Positions 23,265-34,689 of a stretch of DNA of 64,000 bases are shown here, piece after piece. The stretch is from the NCBI RefSeq assembly GCF_004210375.1, contig NC_134831.1:46658035-46722034 (forward strand). Direction: 5' to 3'. Numbering within the stretch: position 1 is the first letter of the stretch; every line of letters starts with the position of its first letter. The translations under genes and the position numbers were made by a program. Under the pieces are notes generated by a model. The model was not told where the DNA came from, did not search any database, and worked only from the letters and a program-made list of their open reading frames with translations. The DNA is from Tachypleus tridentatus (Eukaryota; Arthropoda; Merostomata; Xiphosura; Limulidae).

Positions 23265-26200
23265 CTGTGAGACAAAAAGGTTAATTTATTTTGTGGCGTG
23301 TCTTTTGAAATAATCAAGGTTAATGTTATATCACTTTGTAAGTTTAGAAACGTTATATATGAACTATATATTAACTGGTTATTAGTGGAAACGATATGTA
23401 TTTGCATTAAGAAACACATCCATTTTATTATAGATTTACGGGACAGACGAGCATACCGCTCGGCAAAATTTGTTGGCGCACTAACCAATATCGCCACACC
23501 CTTGTATATCCTAACCTCAATTGTTGTATCTATCTTCAAAATAATTTTTGGCGAAATCTAGTTTCATCAACGTAGAGGCAGAAAACAAGCATTGAATACA
23601 GTCAAACGTCAGTAAACACCATCGTGAATCAACCAAAATTAAGATAATTCATAAAATATATTCATGACGTATTCACATAATAATAATTATTAGAAATCAA
23701 CAAGTTGTTGTTGTGGTTTCGACTTGTAAATCCGCAGACATTGTTCTTCCAGTGAGAGGTAAACATCAATCAGATTAACAACTAATATGTTGGAAAAGCA
23801 TGATCCAAAATGTCTTTTAAAACTTCTTGGTTAGCAATAGAATTATAACTTTATATTGTTCTCAGCATTTGTACTTGAAGTACAAAATGAAATATATACA
23901 TAAGAAGGAAAAAATATTTCTTGATTTATTAATTTATAAGATTACACTGAAACACAAAGTTTCACGGCAACCCCATTTGAACCTCGTCACTAAAATTACA
24001 ACGGACAGACAATATTATAACTATTGTATTTGGATAAATGCACTTTGACTCTTTTGACATCTCCTATTCTCATAAATGAATCATGACGTGGAGTGACACA
24101 TACAGAGTATAGATACCCAGCGGAATAATTACCGATTCCCTTCTCATAACAGTTTATATAAGTATGATGAATTCAAGAATTACATCAATTCGAAGTCTTA
24201 ACTATTACTATTGTAGATTAGATATGGACGTTGACATAGATATATAAATGTATATATTTATATGTATGGTGCTTTATAACTATTGCAATAAAATAGTTAA
24301 ATGATATTTTTTAACCAAATAGAATATGAAATTATCTGTTGTTTTTTTTTAATATTACGAGGCTCTGTTGTATACTCCAGTACGTTCCTGGTATCCCAAA
24401 AGTAACAGACAAAAATGTTTTTATTTAACTTGAATAAATACGCCAGTACGAGAACTACGAGAGTTACACACATATAACATTCTCATTAACAAAAAGTATA
24501 TATTACATGTAGAGCTGTCTTTGAGATCTAAAAAGAGATTACAAATCATTCCTATTCCATTTTATCACTTTGATATTTGCTCTTCTAATACAGTATCATA
24601 ATTTTGGTTTTCCTTCTGTTCCTTTATCTATACAATATATCTTTGTTGTACACTTATAGCGCCTACACTTCTTATTTACCTACTTGATGCCAACATATTT
24701 CATAATCATATATCGCAACGTCATCATCGTTTTCTTGCCGAAATTGTGAACTGTTGTCAATACATTTAACAATGAAAATATCCCTTCAGACATTTAGTAG
24801 CATTACCTTAAACAAACAAAAACTGCTTTCTGAGGATTTGTTGATCTACTTTAGCAGACAGTTACGTGCTATTTATGGTGGTCTTCTAGTGGTAAAATTG
24901 TTATCACTACAAATTAAATGGTATTTTATTTGTGTTTTCTCTTCAGAGAGTTACAAAATCCTCACAATATGTTGTTAATTTCCATACTCGCAATAAACTT
25001 CCTGTCTTGCATTATGTTTTGATCTTTAGAGATGAAGAAATATTATATTATCAGCAATTCACTATGGTAACGTGTTTCGTTATTAATTCGGTTTATTAAT
25101 ATTACTTATGAGATAATGTTAGTTTTAATTTATATTATGATAGCAAATTAATATGTTTCTTTAATAAACGTTTACGATACCCACGTTCATTTTAAAGCCG
25201 ATTTTCAAATACTTTAAATTTTCAACATAAGCTCCGAAACGAATGTAGAATTAACTTATGAACTTACTAATTGACCGACTAAATGAATAACAAAATATAA
25301 CAACAACAATAATTCTTACTTCTATCAGTAAATAACATTTCTAACTCTGCATTAAGTAAACTCTGTATTCACTAATTTTCTTAAATTTTGAGAAAATAAG
25401 ATATCGGAGAGAAATTTTCAATGAGTTTGGATACAAAATGTATAAATAATCCAAATTTCAGTTCATAAATAATGACTGACCTGCTACGAGCAATACAACA
25501 TAATATCAGTGCTATTACTTATTTTAATGAATTAAGAAATCGTTTTAATTTACCAATATGTGCATATTGTAATTCAATGTGCACTAGATAAAATGTAAGT
25601 TAACATTTCAAAACGACTAAACGACATATTTGAACGAAATGATAGAAGGATCATCAAACAAACAGTAAATAAAAACCACAGCAAAATAAAAGTAAAATTT
25701 TCTATCTCACAAAGTACATAAACTAAAAAGAGAAGAACGTAGAACTTATATTCATTTACCTAAAATAGATGAAAAGTGACGATTAATTTTCACTTCATAA
25801 AACCCAAAAACCCTCTATTTCAGTAAAAAGGTGTCTTGCTTTCTTTCAATGAAAATTCTAATGACGTCTCTATATTAATACAAACTTTACTGAGTTTTGT
25901 TAATTACACGTTTGCCTCCAAAATAAAACAATGAACATGTAGAGATAAATGCACAGAAAATATAGCTAGTTTCTTCATACGTTGTATTCTTCTTGACTCT
26001 TTGTTTTAGGTATGAAGAAATGTTTCCAAACGTTAGTACTGTACCGAGTGCCAGTTAAATCAGGAAATATCCTCAACTGACATCAATGGTTGAATTTCCA
26101 TTCCACTAATTTTTCATACGAATAAAACTAGTACTTTATAGTTTTAACGAAATTAAGAAAATAGTTATTCATAGTTATGCACATCAATGTTATAGAGCAC

Positions 26201-28060
26201 ATAACTAATCACACCATACAACGACAACTGCAAAACGTGTATTGCTCATTTGGTCGTAATTGTCTTGCCATTACATCAAGCCATTCTTCAGTATTATATA
26301 CCCTCTATTGGCACAGCGGTATGACTGAGGACTCACAGTGCAAGAAACCGGTTTTCGATACATGTGGTGAGCAGAACACAGATAGCCCATTGTGTAGCTT
26401 TGTGCATAATTTCCTATAAAACCATGTAACACAAATTTTGTTCCTGGATAATATGTGCTATTACTTAATTGCTTATGTTCAGAAAGTACAGAAAAAAGTC
26501 ATTATTCTCTTTACACTTTGGTTCTGTGACCTGGATAATGAAATTTAGAAATTAACTTATTTTCTAGGTATAAACGATCAAATTTGCGCATTTTCATTTA
26601 CATAAGATCTGAATAAAGCGATATTAATCAAAATTTACATCTATTTATACTTATGTTATATAAAAACGAACAAAATGTTTAGAAGTGTGTAGTTTTTCGA
26701 GATTTGCGACTGTAATGTAAATGTCTTTCACGTATCAGCCTCCAAATATAATCTTCCATCACGTTTTCGTTATACGCTCCCAGGTTACAAAAGAAGAGTT
26801 TGAATAGAAAAATAGGTATTTACCATTTACTTAGGCATAAGCAATTGGGAAATAACACTTTCTGCCCAGGAACAAGAAAAAGTAAAAATCAGTCAATCAG
26901 TGTTAAAGAATTAAACATATCAAAGGATTAATAAAAATGACGTGAAAAACATACTCTGTTAACGCCAAAATCAAATTGTATAAAAAGTAAGAAATTCTTT
27001 AAAACTTAGTAAAAGCTATTGTATTTACCACATCACTCAATTTCAATGATATAAAAACTTCTACCTTATCGAGTTTAGGCCTTGGTACATTGTACACAAG
27101 GCTAGGTATTCTATAAGAAAATTTTCTTTGTTATTTTGTTGTAAATAACTTTACTAACTGTATCTCATGATTGTTAAAGGCTGTAAAATTACAGGACATT
27201 ATTTCAAATGCTATAGCTTTCAATGTTCCCCATGAAAGCGGAAAATCTTGTATAATAGCGGCGTGTTTAGGACCTCATTTGATTGAGAAACAACATCAAA
27301 CGCTAATTCACACATCATTAGACAATCTGAAAATACTTTTATTTCGATGAGTTGTGTATGGTTTAACTCATTTGCTTCACATAATTTTGTTAGAATTACA
27401 GTTAAGATCGAAGATTGCATGATCCTGACAAAATATGGAATAATAAGGAAAGTGCAACACATGATACATCTGTCTTAATTTAGTACGTGTAACTATTTAG
27501 TGAAACAAAGGTTTATAATAAATAGAAAACCACCGTATGTAAAACTGAAATAAAGCAAGTGGTATCTAACAAAAGTAAATCTGGAGTATATTAAGATATT
27601 GTAAACAGTACATATTTTTAACTCCGTGTAATTAATAAAGTAAAAGTCAATATGAAACGAGATAAAACGGTAAATTTTGTAATGCTTATACTGTAACTGT
27701 TCTGGTTTACTTTCCGCTACCTCTAAAATATAACTAAAATAGCTACTTTTAGAGTCCAATACTCTTTCTTTCTTTTTTAAAAAAATATTTTGGACAAAAA
27801 GTTATAGTTATTTTAACCGTCACAGAAAATATGATACATGAAAACTAAGAAACGCTATGACTTCACAGAGAGAAAAATAACTTTTGTCAAATTATATTTA
27901 TTTTTGTATGACAACTGTTCTGTTTGTGTGCATGCGCACAACTCAATAAATATAGATGCATAAGTATAACAAAAAAAAACCTTGTGTTTCAGAACAGATG
28001 GCTTCCATCATTAATGTTAGGGTAATCTTTCTTTATTGTTTTACAGTTTTGGACAGAACC
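23265..28060. other. about 4.8 kb without a supported gene
   Basis: AT-rich sequence with scattered short ORFs (longest about 88 codons) and no family I recognise. The first transporter exons (TM1-TM3) would be expected somewhere here on the minus strand. I looked for MFS-like membrane segments and did not find convincing ones. One SINE fragment lies at 26308-26420. Confidence 0.4.
26308..26420 (+). mobile_element. SINE family B, diverged
   Basis: CTATTGGCACAGCGGTATGA, AAACCGGTTTTCGATACATG (B-box-like) and AGATAGCCCATTGTGTAGCT follow the family-B order. Confidence 0.6.
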
Positions 28061-28374
28061 AAGAGAGGAATGATGTAAGAACTTCTATATGTATTGAGCT
28101 TGTTAGAAAATTACTTTTTTTTCATGTACAAAACAATTATTGACATTCCGCGATGACGAGAAAACCCTCTTGTAAAGAAAATATATATGTAAAAACGGCA
28201 GGTATTGATAGAGAAAGCTCTTTGTTTCCTCCTACTTCGGTCATAGTCAGGTTCATAAAGAAATAAAGAGGAAACTGATCCACAGCTGACCACATGTTTG
28301 TAGGGGGTTATGTAATTCAGTAAGAAATGTATAAGGCGTGCTTAAATGTTTGATTTCATTTTTTAATATAGGTA

Positions 28375-28833
28375 AAAAGGTGTTACTTTTTGTTTCCTTC
28401 TTCCATGGAAAAATTGAGCTTCATGATATACAGGGGCGTCAAACACCAGCTGGCTACATTGGCATGTTGGAGAGAGCATCCTTATTCACTGAATGTCTTT
28501 GCTTGTGTGAAAATGACTGGATCTTTTAGCAGGACAACGTTTCAATCCACAATGTTCGCAAGACAAAGGAATTTTTTTATGACGAATAACGTGACTTTAT
28601 TAGATCATCTAGTGTGTTCGCCCGAACTAAACCCCATAGAAAATGTTTGGGGGTTGGTGGTAATGAAAGTCTATAGAAATGTATATCAGTTCCAAACAGT
28701 GCATGATCTTCGTAAAGCCATCTTTGCAACTTGGACGAACATTCCAGCCAGCTTTCTACAATCTCTTATATCGACCATGCCAAAGCGAATATTTGCAATC
28801 ATTCGCAATGAAGACCGTGAAACTCACAAATGA
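28375..28833 (+). pseudogene. Tc1/Tc3-like transposase C-terminal part
   Basis: Two overlapping frames give the catalytic domain. The first reads from about LLFVSFFHGKIELHDIQG through RASLFTE to NDWIF, then hits a TAG at about 28528 where a Gln is usual, just before QDNVSIHN (second catalytic Asp). After a frame change the other frame continues FFMTNNVTLLDHLVCSPELN, PIENVWG (third acidic residue) and ends MPKRIFAIIRNEDRETHK. One stop and one frameshift make it inactive. The N-terminal DNA-binding domain is missing. Confidence 0.85.
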
Positions 28834-29091
28834 GACGTCTTGTAGGGCATTTCTTACCCTGTTTAGGACTTCTTTTTGGTATGGTCTTAAACTTTTGACC
28901 AGCTAGTATTCAGGCTAATTTCATAGTGTTAACATTTTCCCTATTAAATGCTAAAAAAAATTATTTTTAATTTTCCTTTTTTTTATTTTCATCTTTTGAA
29001 GCTCTCCTCAAGTAAGTGGTTGAGTTTAACAACGTAAAATGCGAATTTTTTTTTCATGATCATTGGTCTTAACATTTTGACCAGCAGTGTA
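28375..29091 (+). mobile_element. Tc1/Tc3-like transposon, 3' part with right terminal repeat
   Basis: The right end TTGGTCTTAACATTTTGACC-AGCAGTGTA (about 29064-29091) is the classic Tc1-type terminal repeat. A second copy, GGTCTTAAACTTTTGACCAGC, sits inside at about 28882-28903, the internal/terminal repeat pairing seen in many members of this group. The left terminal repeat is not visible, so the element is 5'-truncated or rearranged. The transposase remnant lies within it. Confidence 0.8.
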
Positions 29092-29109
29092 TAAATAATT
29101 TAAATAAAC

Positions 29110-29225
29110 TATATGCTGGTCCGTAATGGTCATGTGGTTGATATGCTCGACTCCTAATCTGAGGGTCACGGGTTTGAAATCTCGACGAACCAAACATGCT
29201 CTGCTTTCAGCCATGATGAGTTTCA
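29110..29225 (+). mobile_element. tRNA-derived SINE, family A-like head
   Basis: AATGGTCATGTGGTTGATATG, GACTCCTAATCTGAGGGTCA and CGGGTTTGAAATC give recognisable A-box-like, anticodon-region and B-box-like segments of the family-A tRNA head, here in forward orientation. Confidence 0.65.
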
Positions 29226-29531
29226 GTGCGCATATCGATAAATTTCAGGACATGCTAACGATGGTAGTCAAAAAACAAAAAGTCCGAGTGCATTACTAAG
29301 CTTAAGAAAACAACGCATATTAAATATAAAGTTTCTTTAAATCTTCAAGATATATAGGTATATTTAATTTTTTTCTTTCTGAGGTATATATGAAACAAGC
29401 ACTAAGTGACATCATTTGTCTTACTTAAAGATGTGTTTCGACATCTAGTAATACGGCTACATGTCTTTATTTCTATAGCAACACAATTTAATTAATAATT
29501 TAACCTAATTTCTTAACCCTTTGTGTTTACT

Positions 29532-29810
29532 GTTTTGTTTGTTTGTTTTTGAATTTCGCACAAAGCTACTCGAGGGCTATCTGTGCTAGCTGTCCCTAAT
29601 TCAGTAGTGTAAGACTAGAGGGAAGGCAGCTAGTCATCACCACCCACCGTCAACACTTGGGCTACTCTTTCACCAATGAATAGTGGGATTGACCGTTACA
29701 GTATAACGCCCACACGAATGAAAGGGCGAGCATTATTGGTTTAACGAGGATGCGTACCCGTGACCCTCAGATTACGAGTCGCACGCCTTAACACGCTTGG
29801 CCATGCCGGG
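29532..29810 (-). mobile_element. tRNA-derived SINE (family A) with 14-bp target duplication
   Basis: Near-complete family-A SINE (GAATTTCGCACAAAGCTACT, GGAAGGCAGCTAGTCATCAC, CTCAGATTACGAGTCGCACG, GGCCATGCCGGG). It is flanked by the direct repeat CCTTTGTGTTTACT at 29518-29531 and 29811-29824, which fixes the insertion boundaries. Confidence 0.9.
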
Positions 29811-29959
29811 CCTTTGTGTTTACTATTTCGTTTTAAACGTAAAACAGTAAATCTACGATTTTGAGATATCAGCTGTTTTGTTTCTTCTTGCAAAGACGAA
29901 TAGTATTTCTCTAAAGAGATTGTCTTTGTTAATTTCATACCAGAGTTCATTGGTTCTCT

Positions 29960-30010
29960 CCTATGTTCACTGTAGAGAATGGAACCCCGAATTTTAGCAT
30001 TGTAAGTACG
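29960..30010 (-). mobile_element. SINE family B fragment, reversed
   Basis: ATGGAACCCCGAATTTTAGC followed by ATTGTAAGTACGC is the reversed B-box region and following arm of the family-B SINE. Confidence 0.5.
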
Positions 30011-30349
30011 CTTTCTTGTTGTTTTTTTACCGACAACGGGTTACTATCATCCCATAACTCTCTCTCTCTCTGGTGTTTGGGTATATATATTTGTACATCC
30101 AGGAGGGTCAGGTACACGAGACCTTTTCCTCCTTCCATAACTTTGTTGGAGTGGCCTTATTAATGTATTTCGAGTACATACTGAATGGCTGGAGTAATAT
30201 CATAACTTTAGTCTGGTCTTCTCCAGGGCAATGTTCATTTATATTGTTCTGTCATTTTTTTAATAAGTCCAGAACGTAGGTGGCCTGTTTTATTTTAGCT
30301 CTATTTTATTATTTCACATGATTTTATCTTTATGATCTGATGTGCAGAA

Positions 30350-33100
30350 TTAACGGGTAGAGGCGTTTAGGTCTCTCTTCATCATATACGCAATATCTGT
30401 CAAGTTCGCACAACAACTCATTTGTTCGCCAATTTTTTCAAAATATTTTATTGTACTATGTAGAAGTATATCTTGTATTGTTTGTGTATTTGAGTAATTG
30501 TGCATGAACTTTGAGGAAGTGGTTTTAGGTACTCTGTATGCTGATGTCATTAGTGTATTCTGTAATGCTTGGAGTTTGGTTTGAATTTGTTTTTCACTTA
30601 CATTGATCCATGCAGGAGCTGCATAGTCTATTACAGGTCTAATGTATGTAAATGGTAAATTGGAGTAAATGGTGGTTGTCTGTGTGCTGCTCTTAGTATT
30701 TTTTTTGTTGTACTTGGATTTTCTGAAGTGTGTTATTTGACATATTATATGTGACTTGACATCCATACTCAATCAACGGACGGATGTAAGCCTTATATAT
30801 TTGAATAGTAGTCTTTGATGAGTAGTTTGAGAGTTTGCTCGTTAGAGTCATTAAATGTGAAATGCGTTTTCTGATTGATGAGTGTATGTTGTTAACATGT
30901 TTTTTCCATGTTATGTCTTGTGTCGAAAGTGATATTAATGGGCGTATTTCCAAGTGAGAATTTTACTTTTTCTAGAGTTTTTCTTTGTCTTTTTAGATTC
31001 CTGTAGAAGGTGAATGCTTGTGTTTTAGTTGGATTTAAAACTTCTCTCAACTTGTTACTCCAGGCGAGACATGGCCATTACTGGGTTTCTTGAGGTACTC
31101 CAGATAGCAATGTCGTCTGCGTATTGCAAATTATGAGTGTATGTTAAACTGGGGAAAGGTATATCGCTGGCAAAGATGATGTACAGTAGTGGAGAAAGAA
31201 CTGATCCTTGGGGCACTCATGCAGTTATTTTGAAAGACTTGGATATAGTTTTATTGACTTTTACTTGTGCTGTTCTATATGTTGGGAAGTTTAATATCCA
31301 TTTAATAATAGTGGGATTTGTTTTTAGATGTGTTAATTTGTTCTTGATGGCGTTGTGCCATACGCTATGAAATCTTTTTTAACATCTAAAAATACACCTC
31401 TTGTTACCTGATTGTTATTAAAGCTTTATAGATTGATTTGGTGAGTCGTGTGAGGTGATCTATTGTTTGTCTATTTTTCCTGGAGGTATTTTGAGATTCC
31501 GGAAGGATATTATTTATTTTACAGAAGTGAAGAAGACGATTTGAGATAATTTTTTCCATCAGTTTGCGAATGTAACTTAACAGACTGATGGGACGGAAAT
31601 TATCCGGATTTGTCCTGTTTTTTTGTTTCTTTGGAATCGTGGTGATGATGGCTTTTTTCCATAAGTCGGGGTAGACCCCAGTTGTTAGTGAGATGTTCAT
31701 GATGTTTGTAAAGTGTTGTAATTGGAGAGTAGAGCCTTTTTTGAGAATAATGTTTGGTTTTTGGTCGTGTCCGGGGGAAGTGTTTTTCAAGTTTTTAATG
31801 TTAATTTTGAGTTCTGTGATGGTAATTTTCCTCTTGATTGAACTTGAGTATCTTTCTAATTTTTGTGTTTATGAAGTTGTTGACATGTTGTTGGTGTTGT
31901 GTGTTAAAGTCGACTGAATTTAAGTCGCTGAAGGAGGATTGGTAGTTGTCGGCTTTCTGCGAGTCCGTCCTTGTGTGATGTGTTAAGACAATTAATTTGT
32001 GTTTTTGTTGGAAGAAATACTCTTGAATTTTTTCCAAAATTCTTTTGGACTGTTTTTGACTTTTTCCAAGCTTTTACAAAAGTTTTGCTAATTTATTTCT
32101 TTTGTTATTTTAACTTGTTTAATTTTTGCATTTGTTCTATTGATCTGTGTTTTGATAGTCGGATGACGTGTTATGAAATGTGTTCTTAATTACCTGCGTT
32201 TGATTATTAGCCATGAATTTTCAGTGTTAAAGTCCATTGATTATGTGAGTGTTTTTTCTTTGTTTTAGGGATTGTGTTTCTAATGGCTTTGTGTATGGCT
32301 TCTGTTACTTTATTAACATAGTTGTATAATTTTGTTTAGTTGTTAGCATGTTCAATTGAGCGGGGTAGATAGGAATCTAGCGAGACGTTAAACGAGAGAC
32401 AATCTGTTTTGGTGTACGAGTACACTGAGGGAGTCACGTATGCCGCAGTTGGGTGGCGCGGGTGAATCATGCAGGAAATGGTCTCTGGTGATTTTATCAT
32501 GTACATTAAAGTTAGAGATTCTGTTTACTGCGTCCTCGGGAGTTATGATGAAATAGAGTAGTCGTATGAGCCTTTAGAGGCTGAAAATTGTGTAGGTGTG
32601 TGGTCGTTTATTAAACGAATGTTGTTTATAGAAATGAAGTTTTTCACAATTGACCTTTCTGTTTCCTCTAATTCTATGTGCGGGGAGTTAAAATCCCCTA
32701 TGATAATTGGTTTTGGATTACGATTAACACATTTCTGTAAGAAGTTAATGTCGATGTCTTTTGAATGTGAATAATATATGGCTAGTATTGGGATTATCAG
32801 GGGGTTGTTAACATTTATATTACAAAAAATGCGTTCATTTATCCCTGATTTAAAAGATTCTTCTACAGGGATTAGATGTGATATTTCTATATTGAAGTAA
32901 GCTATTATACCTTTTGCAGAGTAGGGTATACTGTGTGTAATGAATCCGAGGATTGTGGTGTTTTGTTTCTCTGCGCAAAGTGTTTCCGAAATTATGATAA
33001 TGTTGACATTTATATGTTTATTTATGTTGTAAACTTCTATCCTTTTATCTTTAAGGTTTCCTTGGCAGTTGATGTGTAAAATTTGAATGTGTTGGATCAT
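30350..33100 (-). pseudogene. LINE ORF2: APE-type endonuclease and reverse transcriptase, broken
   Basis: The first part (33100-32543) reads ILHINCQGNLKDKR, IIIISET, AKGIIAYFN and IIIGDFNSPH, the conserved blocks of apurinic-type endonucleases of Jockey-like LINEs. The reverse transcriptase follows in pieces: SPGHDQKPN and FRPISLLSYIRKLMEKII at 31790-31404, a QGSVLSPLLYIIF block near 31190, and catalytic YADD at 31112-31123. The thumb and C-terminal part at 30953-30350 includes IRPVIDYAAPAW. Several frameshifts and stops separate the pieces, so the copy is not expected to work on its own. Confidence 0.85.
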
Positions 33101-33209
33101 TGTGATGTGCTACTTCCCTTGCATAAATTTTAAGCGATAAATGGTGTAGTTTGAGATTGGGAAGGTGAAAGTAATGTCTGCAGAGAGCCTTGAGTGACTC
33201 GTGTCTGGA

Positions 33210-34535
33210 TTAGAATATGAGGAATTCACTCAATTTGAATAACATTGCTAATAAATTTGTAGTGATTTCCGTGGGGTTGAAAGTGTGTGTTGTTTTCGTG
33301 CGTGTAACTTCTGCGTATTGTCGTGCTTGGGTGGTAGTGTTGGTGCTCTGTGATTCTCTTAGTGTTTGGAGAAATGGTTGTTTTGTGATATGAGTGTTGA
33401 GAGGTTGTATGTTGGTGTTTGTGGTTTTAAAAAAGGATTCTATTACGTATTTGAGTATATTTAGGGCAGCCTTTGTAACTGGTTGCATGTGGGCCTTGAC
33501 AGTTGGCGCATTTTACATGGTTCCGCTCACTGGGGAGTTGAGCAACCTTGTGAGGTCCACTGCATCTCGCACATCTGTCTTTGGCTGTGCAATTGACTTT
33601 GGTATGTCCGAACCTTTGAAATTTGTAGCATTGTAAAATTGGTTTTTGGTGTGGTTTCTCCGGTTCGGTCGTGCGTTTTTTGAAAAATAAAAAGCAACCG
33701 TCTTTTGATAGTTTATCTTGAACGTTTTTGGTGTTCATGGTTACTTTGACAAGTGGTGTTTTTTGTTTTGTTCTAAAAGAAATTATGCTTTTTTTTTTAA
33801 TGTCACAACCCTGAGTTTTTAGTTCATCAGTAATTTCGTTATCTTCGATGTCGAAATCGACACCTCTGATTACTACGGTTAGTTGAGTAGTGTTGTGTTT
33901 GGGTGTGTTGATCGTGGCTTTAACTCCGAAAGCATCCTTGGGCAAGTGGACCAAAATGTGTAAAAATTCGTGTGGTTCTGTACATTTGATCATGATTCTT
34001 CCGCTGGGAAGTCGTTAAATGTCTTTAAATTGGATGTCCGGGAAATAAGTTCTCAGTTGTTTCACAATCTGAGGGATGCGTGTTGTGTTGCTTATTCCTT
34101 TAATAAGCAGAGTTGGGATTCTGTATTAGGATCAGCGTGTGTGTGAGTGTTTCAAACAGTGGGAATACGTTTAGTGTTATCAGTTTCAGTGTTTGTGTTT
34201 TTAATTTCGTGTTTCTTAGAGCTATTAGTAATAGAGTTAGTAGAGTTACTAGTTTTAATGTTAGTCGAGTTATTAGAATTAGAGTTAGTGGAGTTATTTA
34301 AAACGGTGGCCTTTTTCTTCTTTAGTCTTTTTTTGTCTGGAGCTGGTTCTCCTTCTTTTCTTGTCTGTCTGTTTGTTTCCTCTGAACCTATATCCGGGTT
34401 GTCACTTTCCGATTCGTCTGTAGACGAGCTTGAAATTTCCGAGGCTGGTCCTTCAAATGCTTTAATCAGCATTTCAATGATTTCTTCATTAGTCATGGCT
34501 TCACCGTTGGATCTTGTAACGATCTTATTCTTCAC
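33210..34535 (-). pseudogene. LINE ORF1 (gag-like, zinc knuckles), frameshifted
   Basis: The N-terminal part (34535-34152) is an acidic then lysine-rich, Asn/Ser-rich low-complexity region containing KKRLKKKK. The frame is then disrupted and resumes at 33993 as KCTEPHEFLHILVHLP and RGVDFDIEDNEITDELK, the conserved region preceding the knuckles. Zinc-knuckle sequence follows: CYKFQRFGHTKVNC (CCHC), CARCSGPHK and CANCQGPHATSYKGCP. It would act as the nucleic-acid chaperone of the element's ribonucleoprotein. A further frame change near 33430 leads to the C-terminal part at 33488-33210. Confidence 0.8.
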
Positions 34536-34689
34536 TTAGCTTCTCATTGTTTTACTAGTCCTGAAAAGGCCTAAGGGTTTGTCTTTTTAGTAAAACTGAA
34601 GTAAATGCACAAAGTCAAAATATATCTGGTTAACGGTATATTCGCTCTGCTCAACGTCGACCTTCAAATCCCACACACGTAAAGCCAAG

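Larger units (their letters stand above)
30060..34560 (-). mobile_element. Jockey/I-type LINE, near full length but broken
   Basis: Minus-strand order is ORF1 (34535 to 33210), then ORF2 with endonuclease (33100-32543) and reverse transcriptase (about 31800-30350), the layout of Jockey/I-clade LINEs. The 3' non-coding tail extends left towards about 30060 and its end is not clear. I did not find target-site duplications. Codon use is A-rich on the coding strand, typical of these elements. Confidence 0.8.

Noticed and set aside
23237-23561. Overlapping ORFs near 23.2-23.6 kb as the TM1-TM3 transporter exon
   Set aside because: The minus-strand frames do not give a convincing membrane segment or MFS loop, and splice sites are unclear.
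29532-29810. Possible tRNA genes at the SINE heads
   Set aside because: A- and B-box-like words are present, but the heads are embedded in SINE bodies with target duplications and cannot form a proper acceptor stem.
34147-34539. Plus-strand ORFs over the LINE (also 31137-31370, 31693-31917, 33394-33636)
   Set aside because: Antisense of LINE ORF1 and ORF2, whose protein motifs are all on the minus strand.
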